From Larix kaempferi (lineage: Eukaryota > Streptophyta > Pinopsida > Pinales > Pinaceae), in NCBI GenBank assembly GCA_027924585.1, contig BSBM01000068.1, positions 9,186,001 to 9,250,000 on the forward strand: a DNA stretch of 64,000 bases, in the 5' to 3' direction. Positions 11,536 to 23,052 of the stretch are shown here, one piece after another (within the stretch, counting starts at the first letter, position 1; every line of letters begins with the position of its first letter). Made by a program: the position numbers and the translations under genes. The notes beneath the pieces are model-generated. The model was not told the origin of the DNA. It saw nothing but the letters and a program-made list of their open reading frames with translations, and made no database searches.

Positions 11536-12729
11536 GTGAAACTAGAACCAGAATGGGTAAGAACGATAGAACATTCCCTTGAGTGTTATAATCTCATTGA
11601 AAATGAGGAAGAACAGGAAGAGAGCGATGAGGAGGATCCGCGCAACATCAATATACCTGAGTCAGAGGGAGCGTGCGATGTAGAGGGACCTCTATTAGAA
11701 ATTCCAGACATGAGTGGACCTGTCAAGACAAGAAAAGTGAACATTGGCACAAGCAAAGAGCCAAAGTTCATGTCCATTGGAAACTATTGGGATGATGAGA
11801 CGGTTGCGCAGATCGCAGACCTTCTGCATGAGTATCATGACTTATTTCCAACTAAGTTTTCAAAAATGAAAGGCATTTTGGGCGACTTGGGGGCTATGAA
11901 AATATCTCTCAATCCAGGTGCGAAGCCCATGAAGCAGAGGCCTTATAGAATGAACCCCAGATATAAAGAGAGAGTAAAGGAAGAGATTGATAAGATGCTT
12001 GATGCAGGGATCATTGAGCCAGTTGAAGAGTCAGAGTGGATAAAGTCAATGGTTATCCAAGATAAAAAGACAAAAGGTGAAATCAGAATCTGTGTAGATA
12101 TGAGGAAGTTGAATGATGCTTCGCTGCATGACCCATTTCCTACTCCCTTTACAGATGAAGTATTAGATAATCTTGGAGGAAATGAGGCCTACTCATTTAC
12201 TGATGGATTTTCTGGATACCATCAGATTAGTATTGATCCAGTGGACAGACATAAGACAACATTTGCTACTGAATGGGGATCATATCAGTATACAATTATG
12301 CCTTTTGGATTGAAGAATGCACCTGCTATATTTTCTAGAGTTGTTGTGGCCGCATTCAAGGACTTTATCCATAAGTTCTTAGAAGTTTATTTTGATGATT
12401 GGACTGTCTTTGGTTTATTGAAGAACCACTATGAGAACCTTAGAATGATTTTAGCTAAGTGCAGACAACATTATATTTCTTTGAATTTGAAGAAATGTGT
12501 CTTTTGTGTGCCCTATGGAATTTTGTTGGGACACATTGTCTGTAGACAAGGCCTAATGGTTGATCCTGTGAAGATCGTAGTTATTGTGAACCTGCCAGCA
12601 CCAAATTTAGTGAAACAACTTTGCACCACAGTTATTATGAACCTGCCAACACCAAATTCATTGAAACAACTTTGCACCATGTTGGGACATATGAGATACT
12701 ATAGAAAATCCATCAAGGGTTATGCATAG
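11536..12729 (+). pseudogene. pol: Reverse transcriptase of F
   Basis: An acidic linker is followed by a complete RT domain. Visible blocks are KGEIRICVDMRKLNDA, YSFTDGFSGYHQI, TIMPFGLKNAPAIF and the catalytic VYFDDWTVFG (FDD in place of the more common LDD). The stretch 11536-12726 is open for 397 codons, the longest intact frame in F. Near its end a 17-codon segment is duplicated in tandem (12580-12630 and 12631-12681). RNase H follows in the same frame after a TAG at 12727. Confidence 0.93.
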
Positions 12730-13375
12730 ATAACCACACCGATGGAGAAGTTGTTGAAGAAGGAAGCACAGTTCATATGGAATGCAGAAAGTGGGAAAGG
12801 CCTAAACACACTAAACGAGAAAATGGTAACTCTTCCTATCCTTGTTTTTCCAGATTGGGACAAGCAATTTCATGTACACGTTGATGCTTCATCCATTGCA
12901 CTTGGTGTGGTGCTAGCACAACTAGGAGAGGGCAGCATTGACCATCCCATTTCATTCTCGAGCAGGAAGCTCTCATAAGTTGAAAATAACTATACGACCA
13001 TAGAAAGAGAAGGTCTAGCTATGGTGTATGCACCACAGAAATTCAGGCACTATTTGCTCGGTGCGCACTTCTCAATGTTTACTGACCATTCCGCTTTGAA
13101 GTATCTGGTCAATAAACCAGTGTTAGGGGGGTGAATATGTAGATGGATACTACTATTCCAAGAGTATGATTTTAAAATTGTGGTTAAGCTAGGTAGATTG
13201 AACCTAGGACCTGACCATCTCTTGAGGATTGAGTCAGGTGAACAACCCACCAATCTTGAATACAATCTTCCTGACATGCAATTACTCTCCCTACAAGTCA
13301 CTGACAATTATTATAAAGATATTGTAGACTTTTCAACTATGGGATTGGCACCCATAGAGTTCACTACATAGCAGA
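12730..13375 (+). pseudogene. RNase H of F
   Basis: Same frame as RT. Shows FHVHVDASSIALGVVLAQ, the conserved HPISFSSRKL block, TIEREGLAMVYA and FTDHSALKYLVNKPVL, the standard gypsy RNase H (RT_RNaseH) sequence order. Stops at 12727 and 12976, one near 13132 (before CRWILLFQEYDF), and 13369 break it. Confidence 0.88.
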
Positions 13376-14420
13376 AGAAGCAGCTGGTAGTTAGAGAAGC
13401 AGAATTCACCATAATTGCGAGATAATTATACAAGTTGGGACCAGATGAAGTGCTGCGCAGATGTGTACTGGATCATGAGAAGCCATTTATATTGGTTGAT
13501 GCACATTCAGGTGTATCGATAGGTCACTACACAGGAAGAGCCACTATGCAGAGGATATTGAGAGCAGGGATATGGTGGCCTACAATTCATAAAAATTCAA
13601 AGGAACATTGCTAGAGCTGTGATGTTTGTCAGAGGATAGAAAGGCCATCGCATAGAGATGAAATGTCGTTGAGTCCACAATTGACTCTGCAGGCATTTGA
13701 TAAATGGGCTATTGATTTCGTGGGACCTATTAACCCACCGGGAAAGGGGATTGGTGCGAGATACATTATCACCGCAGCTGATTATCTCACCAGATGGGAA
13801 AAAGCTAAACCAATGAAGGATTGTAGCGCAGCCAATGGAACTGTTGAAGCTTTCAACAAGATACTGGAGAATGCGCTGACAAAAGTATGCAATGTAAACA
13901 TGGATGATTGGGATCTACGCATTCCAGCTGTATTATGGGCATACAAGACCACTTGAAAGAAGTTGACAGGCCATACACCTTTCAAATTAGACTATGGAGA
14001 GGAAGTTGTGATGACGATGGATTATATTGTACCCAGCTTAAGGATAGTTGCATTCACAGGCATGGAAGACCAAGAGACAATAGAGGAAAGGCTTCTATAT
14101 TTGGTTGGATTGGAGGAAGATTGTTTCATTGCGGGATTTCACCATAAAGTGCAGAAAAACAAAGAAAAATCATGGCATGATCACCATATCAAGAACAAGT
14201 CCTTTTAGGTAGGTGACATTGTCCTCCTGTATGATAGCAAGTTTATGAAATTTCCTGAAAAATTTAAAATGCATTGGCTTGGCCCATATACTGTTATGCA
14301 TGTTTCTAATGGTGGCGTAGTTCAGTTAACCACGTTAGCTAGAGATAAATTGCCATGTTTGGTGAATGGAAGTAGACTAAAACCCTATCGGCATAGTCCT
14401 ACTTCGCAGAACCCTCAGTG
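13376..14420 (+). pseudogene. Integrase of F with internal deletion of the core
   Basis: The zinc-binding part is recognisable (HYTGRATMQRILRAGIWW and SCDVCQRI, with a stop before SCDVC). The core keeps its first Asp (KWAIDFVGP) and the last Glu ([11 protein letters not shown]), but the block that should carry the second Asp is missing. [10 protein letters not shown] at about 13806-13836 runs directly into NGTVEAF in the same frame, a shortfall of roughly 55-60 residues against related integrases. The C-terminal SH3-like part is present (VGDIVLLYDSKF, WLGPYTV). Stops lie at about 13610, 13954 and 14206; the frame ends at 14419. Confidence 0.87.
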
Positions 14421-15084
14421 ATTAGAAGAGAAGGAAATTTCTAAGTGTCAAGTACAGTTGAAATTGGGCACTAGAAATTCAAAAGAGTCTGTACATAGTT
14501 TTGGTCTGATACGTGAAGTTTGATTAAAAGAATACATCTACCGCATAGCACTAGTCGAGAAGTGAAGTTGCGCATGAAAGAGAAAGAAAATGAAAAGAAA
14601 AGAAAAAGCATGCAGTTCGAAGCTCAAGATGTAGCTGCGCAGATCAGATAGATCAAGAAAGAGACAGAGTTCAGAACAAATAAGTAGGACACTACAAAGT
14701 AATCGCACCAGGATAGTGACAACCCACCATGCAGTCCGACGCAACATTCCAAGAAACTAGCCGTTACAATGTCGGTTGGAAAACTAACTGTTATACAGTG
14801 ATTTCGTTGATGATCGCTTGAGCATTTAACAAAAAAATAGTCATTTTGAAGGAGTTAATGAAGGAAAGGACCTGAATCCTCAGAGGATTTGGCCAATAGA
14901 CATGCCATTTAATGCTTATCTAGTCGTTGATGGGCACGGCTAAGCCTAACTACGCCTATAAATACCGCTAAGTATGGACTCACGGGAATTATCGAAACTC
15001 TAAAATTTTTCCGCGAACCATAGATTCAACCTGTTAACAGTCTATGTTGAGTATTTTCGTGAGTCTGAGAGAACAGTCCGGTGA
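14421..15084 (+). other. Untranslated interval between integrase and extra ORF of F
   Basis: No domain is visible. The interval separates pol from the extra ORF by about 660 bp and contains a TATA box close to the ORF, as if the ORF had its own transcript. Confidence 0.6.
14957..14964 (+). promoter_or_regulatory. TATA box upstream of the extra ORF of F
   Basis: TATAAATA in the context GCCTATAAATACC, 121 bp before the ATG at 15085. Spacing and flanking CC fit a plant RNA polymerase II core promoter. It is not near an LTR border I can define. Confidence 0.5.
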
Positions 15085-17665
15085 ATGTCTGAAAAATCTA
15101 TAGTTGAGCAAGAGTTCACAATCGAGCAAGTTGTGAGGATGTTTAAGCAAACTGGGCTTGAAGGGTTGATGAGAAACCCTGCTAAGAAGGTTGTTAAAGA
15201 ACAAGGATAGGGGTCACGCCGATCACCATGAAACTCTACACAAATGCAAGGCAAGGGTAAGGAACCCACAGTTGAGAAAGTCAAAGTGAGGGTAATGGGC
15301 TCAAAGCTACCAGACGTTACACTACGAGACAAGGAGTTTCCATTAACCTTAACTCCAGAGTATATTTCACCATGAAAAGGAGATGCATTGACAGTAAAAC
15401 TCTCCAGAAACGTGAAGTATGAGATACCACTTCCGCCCATATCCAAACATGTAAAAAGAGAAGCAAATCTGTTGGGTAAGCTCGCAGACTATAAACTCAA
15501 AAATTATGACTTACTGCAATAGCAGAAGGATCCAGACGAGCCGAAGTACTCACAATTTCATCTAGATAGATATATGTGCTGGAAGACGGACATCAAGAAC
15601 AACCCATTTTTGTTGCGTAGAGTTGTCTGTTTGAAGTTGTCGAATCAGGGTTGTTGAACCATAGCCCAAAACTTAATGTGGTGGTGTGCACACTCATATC
15701 GTGAACACACCAAGGATACCTTTGGTTGGATAGGAACGTTGACCTAAATATAGACTTGATCCATCAGATCACAGGTCTAATCAAGTGGGGAGAAGACCCT
15801 AAGAAGTTCTTTGTCGGCAAAACAAGAGACAAGGAGATTGTCGCGCAGATGAAAGAAACTCACAGCATACCGAAAGGAAAAAGAGGGTTCATCACGGATG
15901 ATATAGCCAATGATGATACACAGTTCATAACATAACTATTAGCAGGAAACATTTTGTGGAAGGCAAGGCCGACAGAAGTCCTAGCCGATGCAGTGCTCCT
16001 TGGGGAGAAGGTAGCGCATGGCAAAAGATTCAACTCGTGCCAATATTTACTAAACGAGTTTCTAGAGGATGTCCGCAAAACTCAGGTCCATGGAGCTATT
16101 TTCCATTACAACTGGTTGATGGTATTGATTGCGTTTGTAGGCTGGAAGGATCCAAGGCATTATCTTGGCCTCAACTCTTCCAGCAGTGACTGTCGAGGAC
16201 CCAGATATGCAAATCTCAGGGCGAATCTGATGCCAGAATCACAACGCGCGTCGAATGAAGTTTTCTACACATATTATGAGTAGCTGTGCGATGTCATTGT
16301 TCGAAAACCGCACATATACAAAGAGGTAACATATAAATATATTCGCACCTTAAATTTTTACGCTGACATGCATTCCTTATACATTTCAGCAAAGGCACAG
16401 AAAAAGAACCCAGAATGGTTCCAAGGGAACTATCACATGGATGAAGCAAATATTGAACTCATTATGAAGGAATGGGTGGATGAATGGAAGGTTGAAGGAC
16501 CTGTGATCATCGACAGTGACTCTGAAGAAAGTAATCCAATTCCAACAACAATTGTCAAAGAGTCACCATTAAGGAAAAGGAAGGAGCCTGGAAGCTCAGT
16601 ACCAGAGAAAGTCCAGAAAAAGAAATAGAAGGCTTCAAAGATCCAGTTGGATGCGAAGCTACATGATGATGATTATGAGATGATCGCATCCACGGTCACA
16701 GCACATCTAGAAGATGTGCTGAACCTCAAAGATAGTAATAATGAGGAAATTAAAGCAAGTTTGCAACAATATCTCACCACGCTGCAAGGTATAGCAACAA
16801 AGTTTGAGCAGGTCCAGCACAACTTGCTCGTGCCGTGAGAATCAAAATCAAAAGGAAGGTCAGGGGACACATTGCAACCGAAGAAAACACCTTTAGCCCT
16901 GACCTTGGCACCAAAACCGTGCATCATCAAAATTGACCCGCTAAGCATAATGTTACAACGCGATGAGTTAGCTTTGAGCACGTAGAGCATTGAGCATGTG
17001 GAGATTGATATCACGATACTACCCCTTGAAGGCCTACATAATTTGCACCTACAGGTTGTAGAGGAAATACATGACCGAGATATGGTCATTGTGAACCGAC
17101 ATCAGGAATTTCATGAAAATTATAAATAGTTGCAGTAAGCAACTGTAAAGAAGGCTAAGGAACTTGAAAGCGAACATGAGCAACGAAGAAGAATAGAGCA
17201 GACTATCGCTTCAGTCTACGCAGAGATCCCAGAGTGAGACTAGCAACCAGAGCTTGAGGACAGAATAAAGAAGATCGGGTCACTATTTAGTGATCTTAAG
17301 TCTGAAATGGCAGACATGGAGATAGACTACAAGGCAAAGATTGCCACCTTGGAAGTATAGAATCAAACGAAGACACCACCTGATCAGGCAGAGCTCAGAG
17401 CAGCTGAAGCGAAAGCTGCTACGGAAATCATATCCAGTGAAGTGACTAAGTGTCAACAGTTGTTGGATGAAGCTACAAGAGTGGTTACTATGCTGCAAGA
17501 GGACCCTGAGCTACTGTAGGTCCAAACCGGTTTGCAAGAAAAGGAGGCAGCATTAGATGCTCTGAACGCGGAGATGAAGACCCCGTTACAAATAGACAGA
17601 CTCTGTAGATTTCCAGAATTTGGAGAAATAAAAAGACAACTTCAAGTGTTAAGAGAACAAGAGGC
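15085..17665 (+). pseudogene. Extra ORF of F (first part), coiled-coil C-terminus
   Basis: Additional gene downstream of integrase on the sense strand. The ATG at 15085 (MSEKSIVEQEF) is the first in the frame after the TATA box. Frame 1 is used to about 15720, then frame 3 to 17665. A middle globular part (VDLNIDLIHQITGLIKWGED, then AIFHYNWLMVLIAFVGWKDP) looks like plant-transposon accessory proteins related to the plant mobile domain. That assignment rests on pattern only. An acidic tract (IIDSDSEESNP), basic KKRK-like runs and long heptad-rich charged segments (about 16650-17660) follow, predicting coiled coil. Many stops (15208, 15646, 15933, 16281, 16626, 16836 and others) make it a pseudogene. 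It is cut at 17665 by E and resumes at 44373. Confidence 0.6.
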
Positions 17666-18561
17666 TGTTCGATGGACAATCCACTCGAGTGGACGCGAGT
17701 CGGATCTCCTTAGATCAATGTGAGTCTAGAAGAAATAGTACAAACTATAAACCACTTTCCTAGATCTAGTTAAGGATCAAGTTATTAGATGTCTTACCTT
17801 AAGTTTGTAGCCCTTTTCTTGGATGTTGTTCCAGGTCTCATGGTCATCAGATCTAAGCTGCAAGACCTGCCAAGATACATAAAACAAGACAAACAAGTAA
17901 AAACATCTAAACGATAACAGACCTAAGTAAACAGTTAAGCAGGTAAACTACACAATATCATCAACACAACAATATTGGTGGAAAGCGTTTATATTACTGT
18001 AAAAAGTAGGGAAAGTACATAGAAGAGAAAGACTACAACTAGAGCTTAACGTAGTAACCCTTCTCCATCCAAGCCAATGCCATATCCTCTCAAGAAAGTG
18101 TGAGTCTCTCAATGGATGAGTAAAGATATCTCCAAGATGATTTCACTAGCATGTGGACACTATAGACTTCCTCCCTTTGAAATGGGAAGGAGGTTCATTT
18201 ATATAGGACTAAGTGGATAGGGTATGGATAGGGTAGGTTGAGATATGGTAGGAGAGAGATAGGGGATCCTTCCAAGAGGTTAGGAACCGAGTGCCAACTC
18301 TCCCAAGAGTTTAGGGATAGGGATCCATGTCAGCTAGCTTTGAGAATGGGCTTGAAGGAGCTATTTTTGTCTATTAATTGACATCGTCGCACCCTGCAAG
18401 AGAGAAAGCTGCGATGTCATAGGTTGCATGAGTGCAGCCTGCGACGACCTCACAAAACCTAGTGTAAATGGGTTATATCTCTTCCAACTTAATGACTTAG
18501 CCAAGGAAACTTTAGGGATGTATACACTGAATCTCATGATGGTAGGATTTTAGGTGTAACA
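17666..18561 (-). repeat. 3' LTR of E
   Basis: 896 bp, aligned end to end with 43477-44372. On the minus strand it begins TGTTACACC. A minus-strand TATA (CCTATATAAATG) lies near 18200. The purine tract on its right (minus strand TTTTGGGGGCATT, 18562-18575) identifies it as the 3' LTR. Confidence 0.93.
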
Positions 18562-20492
18562 AAATGCCCCCAAAAGCATGAAGCTATTGAAAAGATTGGA
18601 TAGGTGAAATGCTTTGACAAAAGGAATGGCAATGGCTTGTCAGACGAAGGATGCTGCTGCAGTACGACTGACTCTGAGTACACAGTCACATATGATGTAC
18701 AACATGGCTACTGACCGATACAATGCAGATCCATGGTAGTAATGACCGACTAAAGACAATCATTGCTACTAGACACAAGTGTAGATCCATGATGAGATGA
18801 TAACATAGCCACAACCAATACAAATGTGGATCTATGTGATATGACTAAATACAAACTCCATTGCAACCTAGGTAAAATATAACTCCCCAAGGTCTTCAAG
18901 CTGAACCCGCAATTACACGAATTTATCCATGTGATTACAAATGTCTTGACGTCTAACATGGTATCAACCACTTGATTGTCGGTCATTGATGTATACCGTT
19001 AACAAGCGCGAGGGAGAACGCCATTAATGTTAATGATTCCCAAGGTATCACAGTACATATCATCAAGCGTGAATAAATGAGCTGAATTCAAACACGATAT
19101 GAAATATTTCAATCAAGAATCAATGATAGTAAATTCATGTTGAAAGCGAGGTAACCTACCATTGAGGCATGTAGGGCCAAGGTACTTGGTTGGTCTCTAG
19201 ATTCAATCCTCGAATAATAATTTGAAGTCGACAAGGATGAATCTGTCGAAGGAGGGCCATGATGTATCCCCCATCATCGACACGAAACACGACAAAGGAT
19301 GTGTAGAGTAGATTGGATGGTACAGTAACATGGAAGACTAACTCAGAGTAGGCTGACATGATGGAAGGTGTACTGACTGCAAATAATGAGTGTTGATAAT
19401 ATTCTTGAAAATGGGCATGGCATGCCTTGGTAGTATTGACTTGACAAGTTATGGTATCGATTCCTAATGCAATTGATGATGGAAGTGTTCTTTGAATGAC
19501 TCAAAGGAGTAATAAGACTCAGGAAATAGGTGAAACTTGAGGACAAACAGATGATCCAAGTGTAGTATGCAAATGAAAATGAGTGCCATGTTCAAGAAAT
19601 GACTAGGTACTCCCACTGATAAAGGGTGTAACATAAAAAGTTTTCCTTTTTCCCCATCATGAATGATGAGTGCCTCATGTGTTTTTTACGAGCTTGATGA
19701 GGGTAACCAGATGCTCGGTATAGCTCATCTCATAGATGAGTCCAATCCCAAATATTTTTCGAACCTGCGATAGGAGGGTTTCGTCCCATGGAGGTCCCTT
19801 CAATGTGAAAGTTTAACGAGTCCATAGAAGGTAAAATCGTTCATCATTTCATGTTTAGAGAGTCTGAAAAGAACTAAAGAAGACTCCAGTGGTCCTTTTT
19901 CGTAAATTTAGCCTCATCGCCCGAAAAAGGGTAAAACAACACGGGAGAGGACTCTTCTAGTCATGATAGGATGGAGTATACATTTTTCGTAAGTAGTGCC
20001 CCCTGGTCCGAAAAACGGGTAAACTATCAACAGGAAGACGACCATTCAAATTCTTTAACAAGCGTGAATGCGACAAGTTCGCTTGGCAATATTTTCATAT
20101 TTCGGGAGCCTGAAAAGAGCTTAACGATAGACTCCATGCGGGGTTCCTTTTCCGTAGGAGTTTAACGAGCCCAAAAAAGTGATAAATCGTAACTCGGTAA
20201 CTTATTCTCATAGTTTCAAGAGCACGCGAAAGAAAAAAGAATAAGCTCATCATCATAAAACAATTTCAATCTAACGACTACAAAAATAACAACAAAAAAT
20301 TCAAGGGATTGTTCATACCTGAGATGACCATTATAAAACGAGAATGGCATGTAAATATCACTTAACAACTCCTACATACTTGAAAACTAGGTCAAAAATT
20401 CAACCGGGTATTCAAATGTCATAAAAATAATCCAAACCATAGCAAATGACCTAAAAGCATCAAATATTTGAAAAGGAATATTCCATTTTGTT
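18562..20492 (-). other. 3' untranslated region of E, with diverged tandem repeats
   Basis: No protein domain on either strand. About 19780-20200 contains three or more diverged copies of a unit of roughly 110-130 bp, marked by TCTGAAAAGA-CT, CCTTTTTCGTA and CGAGCCC/CGCCCGAAAAA. Tandem repeats in this position are known from Ogre-type elements. The remainder shows nothing recognisable. Confidence 0.55.
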
Positions 20493-20500
20493 TATAAATA
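20493..20500 (+). promoter_or_regulatory. TATA box for the opposite-strand gene of E
   Basis: TATAAATA in TTTATAAATAGAAAA on the strand opposite to pol. It lies about 460 bp before the ATG at 20960 and about 100 bp before a possible earlier ATG at 20600. Its position suits an internal promoter read against the element. Confidence 0.5.
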
Positions 20501-20959
20501 GAAAAAATGAGCCAAATATAGTCACCATTGTTCATTTGCCAAATTGGGGAGAAGAAGTGTCATTTGGAGCCAAAACTTCACTTGTCGATTCCGGGAGCTA
20601 TGAGCAACCATTCCACCAATCGTTCGAAGCAAGTAACTCTAAACTTCATCCAGCATAATTGTAGTGGTTTACATTTTTTTATTTTGCTTCATTTTTTGGG
20701 TTTTTTGGTCGATTTGTGGAGGGATATTGTGTCGTCGAGTCGCCGCAGGTCGCCCTTTCGGGATCTGTGACGAACCTGGGTCATCGTGAATCCTTCAAAA
20801 GCGGATTGGGACGATGTCACACTATCAAGAATGATGGGGTGCAATGACGGAAACGTCCAACCCAACCATCTAACCTAGCCCCAAAAACGACCTTCGAGTG
20901 ATTGAAGTGAGTATTAATGATGTTAAAATGCTCCCTGTGGTAGATTAATAGTAGCCACC

Positions 20960-22212
20960 ATGGTCTTAGAGTGCCGTGAATGGGAACATGAGGTAGATGA
21001 AATACAAGCTGTAAATGACCCATTGTGTGTAGAAGCATTGAGGAACTGTGGTCTCCTCAAGTTCTTCTAGATCCAGGGCATGAAGGCCCAAATCTCATTG
21101 TTGACACATATGATACGTTGTTGGGATGCAGCCCAGCAATAATTTGTGATCGGTGAGCATGTAATTACTATGGATGTCAAGGAAATCTACTTCCTGACTG
21201 GATTGTCCTGGAGTGGGGGCAACGTACCTCTCACCGGATCACGAGGAAGTGATCGGACCATGGGTGACATGATCCTACAACATTGTATTCCTCAGACCTG
21301 TGCTTCTAGTGGGAAGATTCCCATCAAAGAAGTACGAGAACATCCATTGCATGTCATACTTTTTACCATCATGAGGATAGCGGAGAGTCAAGCTCCTCAC
21401 TTAGCCATCAGGTATCAGATGCTATACACGGAGGATTTGAGTATCCGAAGATATTCAACTAGTGCGAGGGACTCCTCGCAAAAATTTGAGCTCAGCTGAC
21501 CAAGTGTCGACGGGGAAAGCTCGAACAGTTCGGCTACGGATCAATAGTGATCTCGTTTCTATTAGAGCACATTCCCCTCTTGTGCTCGCAGGTACCGTTG
21601 GATGACAGGGATCCTAGGGATCCTCACATGGCCAAATGGACATAGGTGATGTCCCGTCATGGTGGGGGCCCCATCATCGAATATGGTGCTGATTTATTTA
21701 CCTATCTAGAGGGCCAGCTACTCATGGTAGAGGACTACCCGTACAGTGGTACGGATTATAGAGATGAACCAGACTTGGCACACTACCCGAGGGAGTAGTA
21801 TGGGGAGACATAGGTAAGAACAAAAACCCTTGTACTTTTTAGTTTTGTATTTTATGATTTTTCTGTTATAGTACTGACGAGTTAAAAACATGTGTGTGCA
21901 GATGTGGGACCTGTACGACCAGTTGGGGTCTCTCTTCTTGCGAGGAGAGAGAGAGGAGAGGAAGCAATCATGGCTCCAGTTGTTCATGTTTCCATCGTCG
22001 AGATGGAGGATATCTATGCCAAATTGACTGGGTTGACATTATACGTTCCAGATCCAATGGTGGATGAGTTACCACAACCCATGGAGGGGTATATGGTGGG
22101 AGCGTCTACGCGGTTCAATGTGCTACTTCGCAGGGTCGCGAGAGCAGTTGACTGTTTCCATACTCAGCAGGATAGAGCTGCTAGACCTAGTGGTGTATGG
22201 GCTAGGCGTTAG
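20960..22212 (+). pseudogene. Opposite-strand accessory gene of E, plant-mobile-domain-like, one intron
   Basis: On the strand opposite to gag-pol, between pol and the 3' LTR. From the ATG at 20960 the frame reads VLECREWEHEVDEIQ, CGLLKFF, a stop at 21068, ISLLTHMIRCWDAAQQ, a stop at 21140, then an open stretch 21143-21499 with VKEIYFLTGLSWSGG. The LR-x-CGLL and EIYFLTGLS pattern resembles plant mobile domain proteins (aminotransferase-like/PMD); this is by pattern only. Homology continues in other frames (RRGKLEQFGYGSIV, LLMVEDYPYSGTDY). A GT-AG intron at 21814-21901 joins WGDI to DVGPVRPVGVSLL in phase, and exon 2 is open to the stop at 22210. Two stops and at least two frameshifts make this copy dead. 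Some other Tat-lineage elements carry an antisense ORF in the same place. Confidence 0.65.
21814..21901 (+). other. 88-bp GT-AG intron in the accessory gene of E
   Basis: Donor ATAG|GTAAGAAC and acceptor GTGTGTGCAG|ATG, with an AT/T-rich body. Splicing joins the half codon G of exon 1 with AT of exon 2 to give Asp and links two segments that are otherwise in different frames, which supports it as a real intron. Confidence 0.65.
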
Positions 22213-22530
22213 GCCTTATGTTGTTATCATGCATGTACTGAGAGCTTAGAGGCCTCGAGTTTTGTACTACTGAAAGCTACGAGGCTTCAGATTTTGTATA
22301 GACTCACTGAAAGCCATCGCGCTTCATATTTTGTACCAGCACTACTTTTATGATGATATATATATATATACAGACATTCTGGCAGTTTTATACATTATGT
22401 GTTTTTAAAATGGATGAATGGTGTAGTCTTGTTTATGTGTTTGCTTATATAATGAATTATTTACATGTTATTTCTACTTTTAACAATTCATGAATATGCT
22501 TATGTGTGTGCAATGTACCAATCTAAAATG
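22213..22530. other. Interval between the accessory gene and RNase H of E
   Basis: Short imperfect repeats of GAGGCTTCAGATTTTGTA-like words at 22250-22340 and a TATATATATA run at 22357. No gene seen. Confidence 0.4.
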
Positions 22531-22913
22531 AAGTTGGCCATAGAGTCAGCAACTGTGTTCATGTCTCGTGGAATGTGTAGGTACTGAATGGACTCGAATG
22601 ACCTTTCCATAAGACGGACTCATCTATAAAGACAGAGCAAAGTAGGATCGCAGATTGCATAGACTCAGTTAAGATGAGAGACCACTAGTTGAGAATCCAA
22701 GTGGATGACAACATGGTCCATACTCAAAGAAATAACATTAGTTAGGGTTCCAATGACTAGTTGATATTCTGCAGCATTGTTGGTCACGAAACATAGACAC
22801 ATTCCCCCTGAGCTTCCCAGTAGGTGAATAGAGTACCCAAGCTGTCGAATCAAGGTTGCGGGTATGCCAGCTGGTACCGTCCGCGAATCTACAACAAGTT
22901 GCCATCTGCACAC
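22531..22913 (-). pseudogene. Additional (archaeal-type) RNase H of E
   Basis: Minus strand. WQLVVDSRTVPAGI, FVTNNAAEYQLVIGTL and VVIHLDSQLVVSHLN give the Asp, Glu and Asp positions of an RNase H fold. After a stop near 22665 the frame continues with IQYLHIPRDMNTVADSMAN, which carries the last Asp. TNNAAEY and a DSQLV strand are typical of the second, archaeal-type RNase H of Tat-lineage plant retrotransposons, distinct from the gypsy RNase H next to RT. Here it lies downstream of integrase. The gypsy RNase H itself is lost in the RT-integrase deletion. Confidence 0.78.
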
Positions 22914-23052
22914 GTAGACAGAATATGGTATAAGAAATGAAACAAGACCTGAACACGCAAAAAATCAAAGCGTCACACCACACAAAAACACACACATGCC
23001 ATGTACAGTATATAAAAAAGTACTTATGTGTGAAAGACTCATGCATAGTACC

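Noticed and set aside
15042-15446. 134-codon minus-strand frame
   Set aside because: Shadow of the extra ORF of F; no motif of its own.
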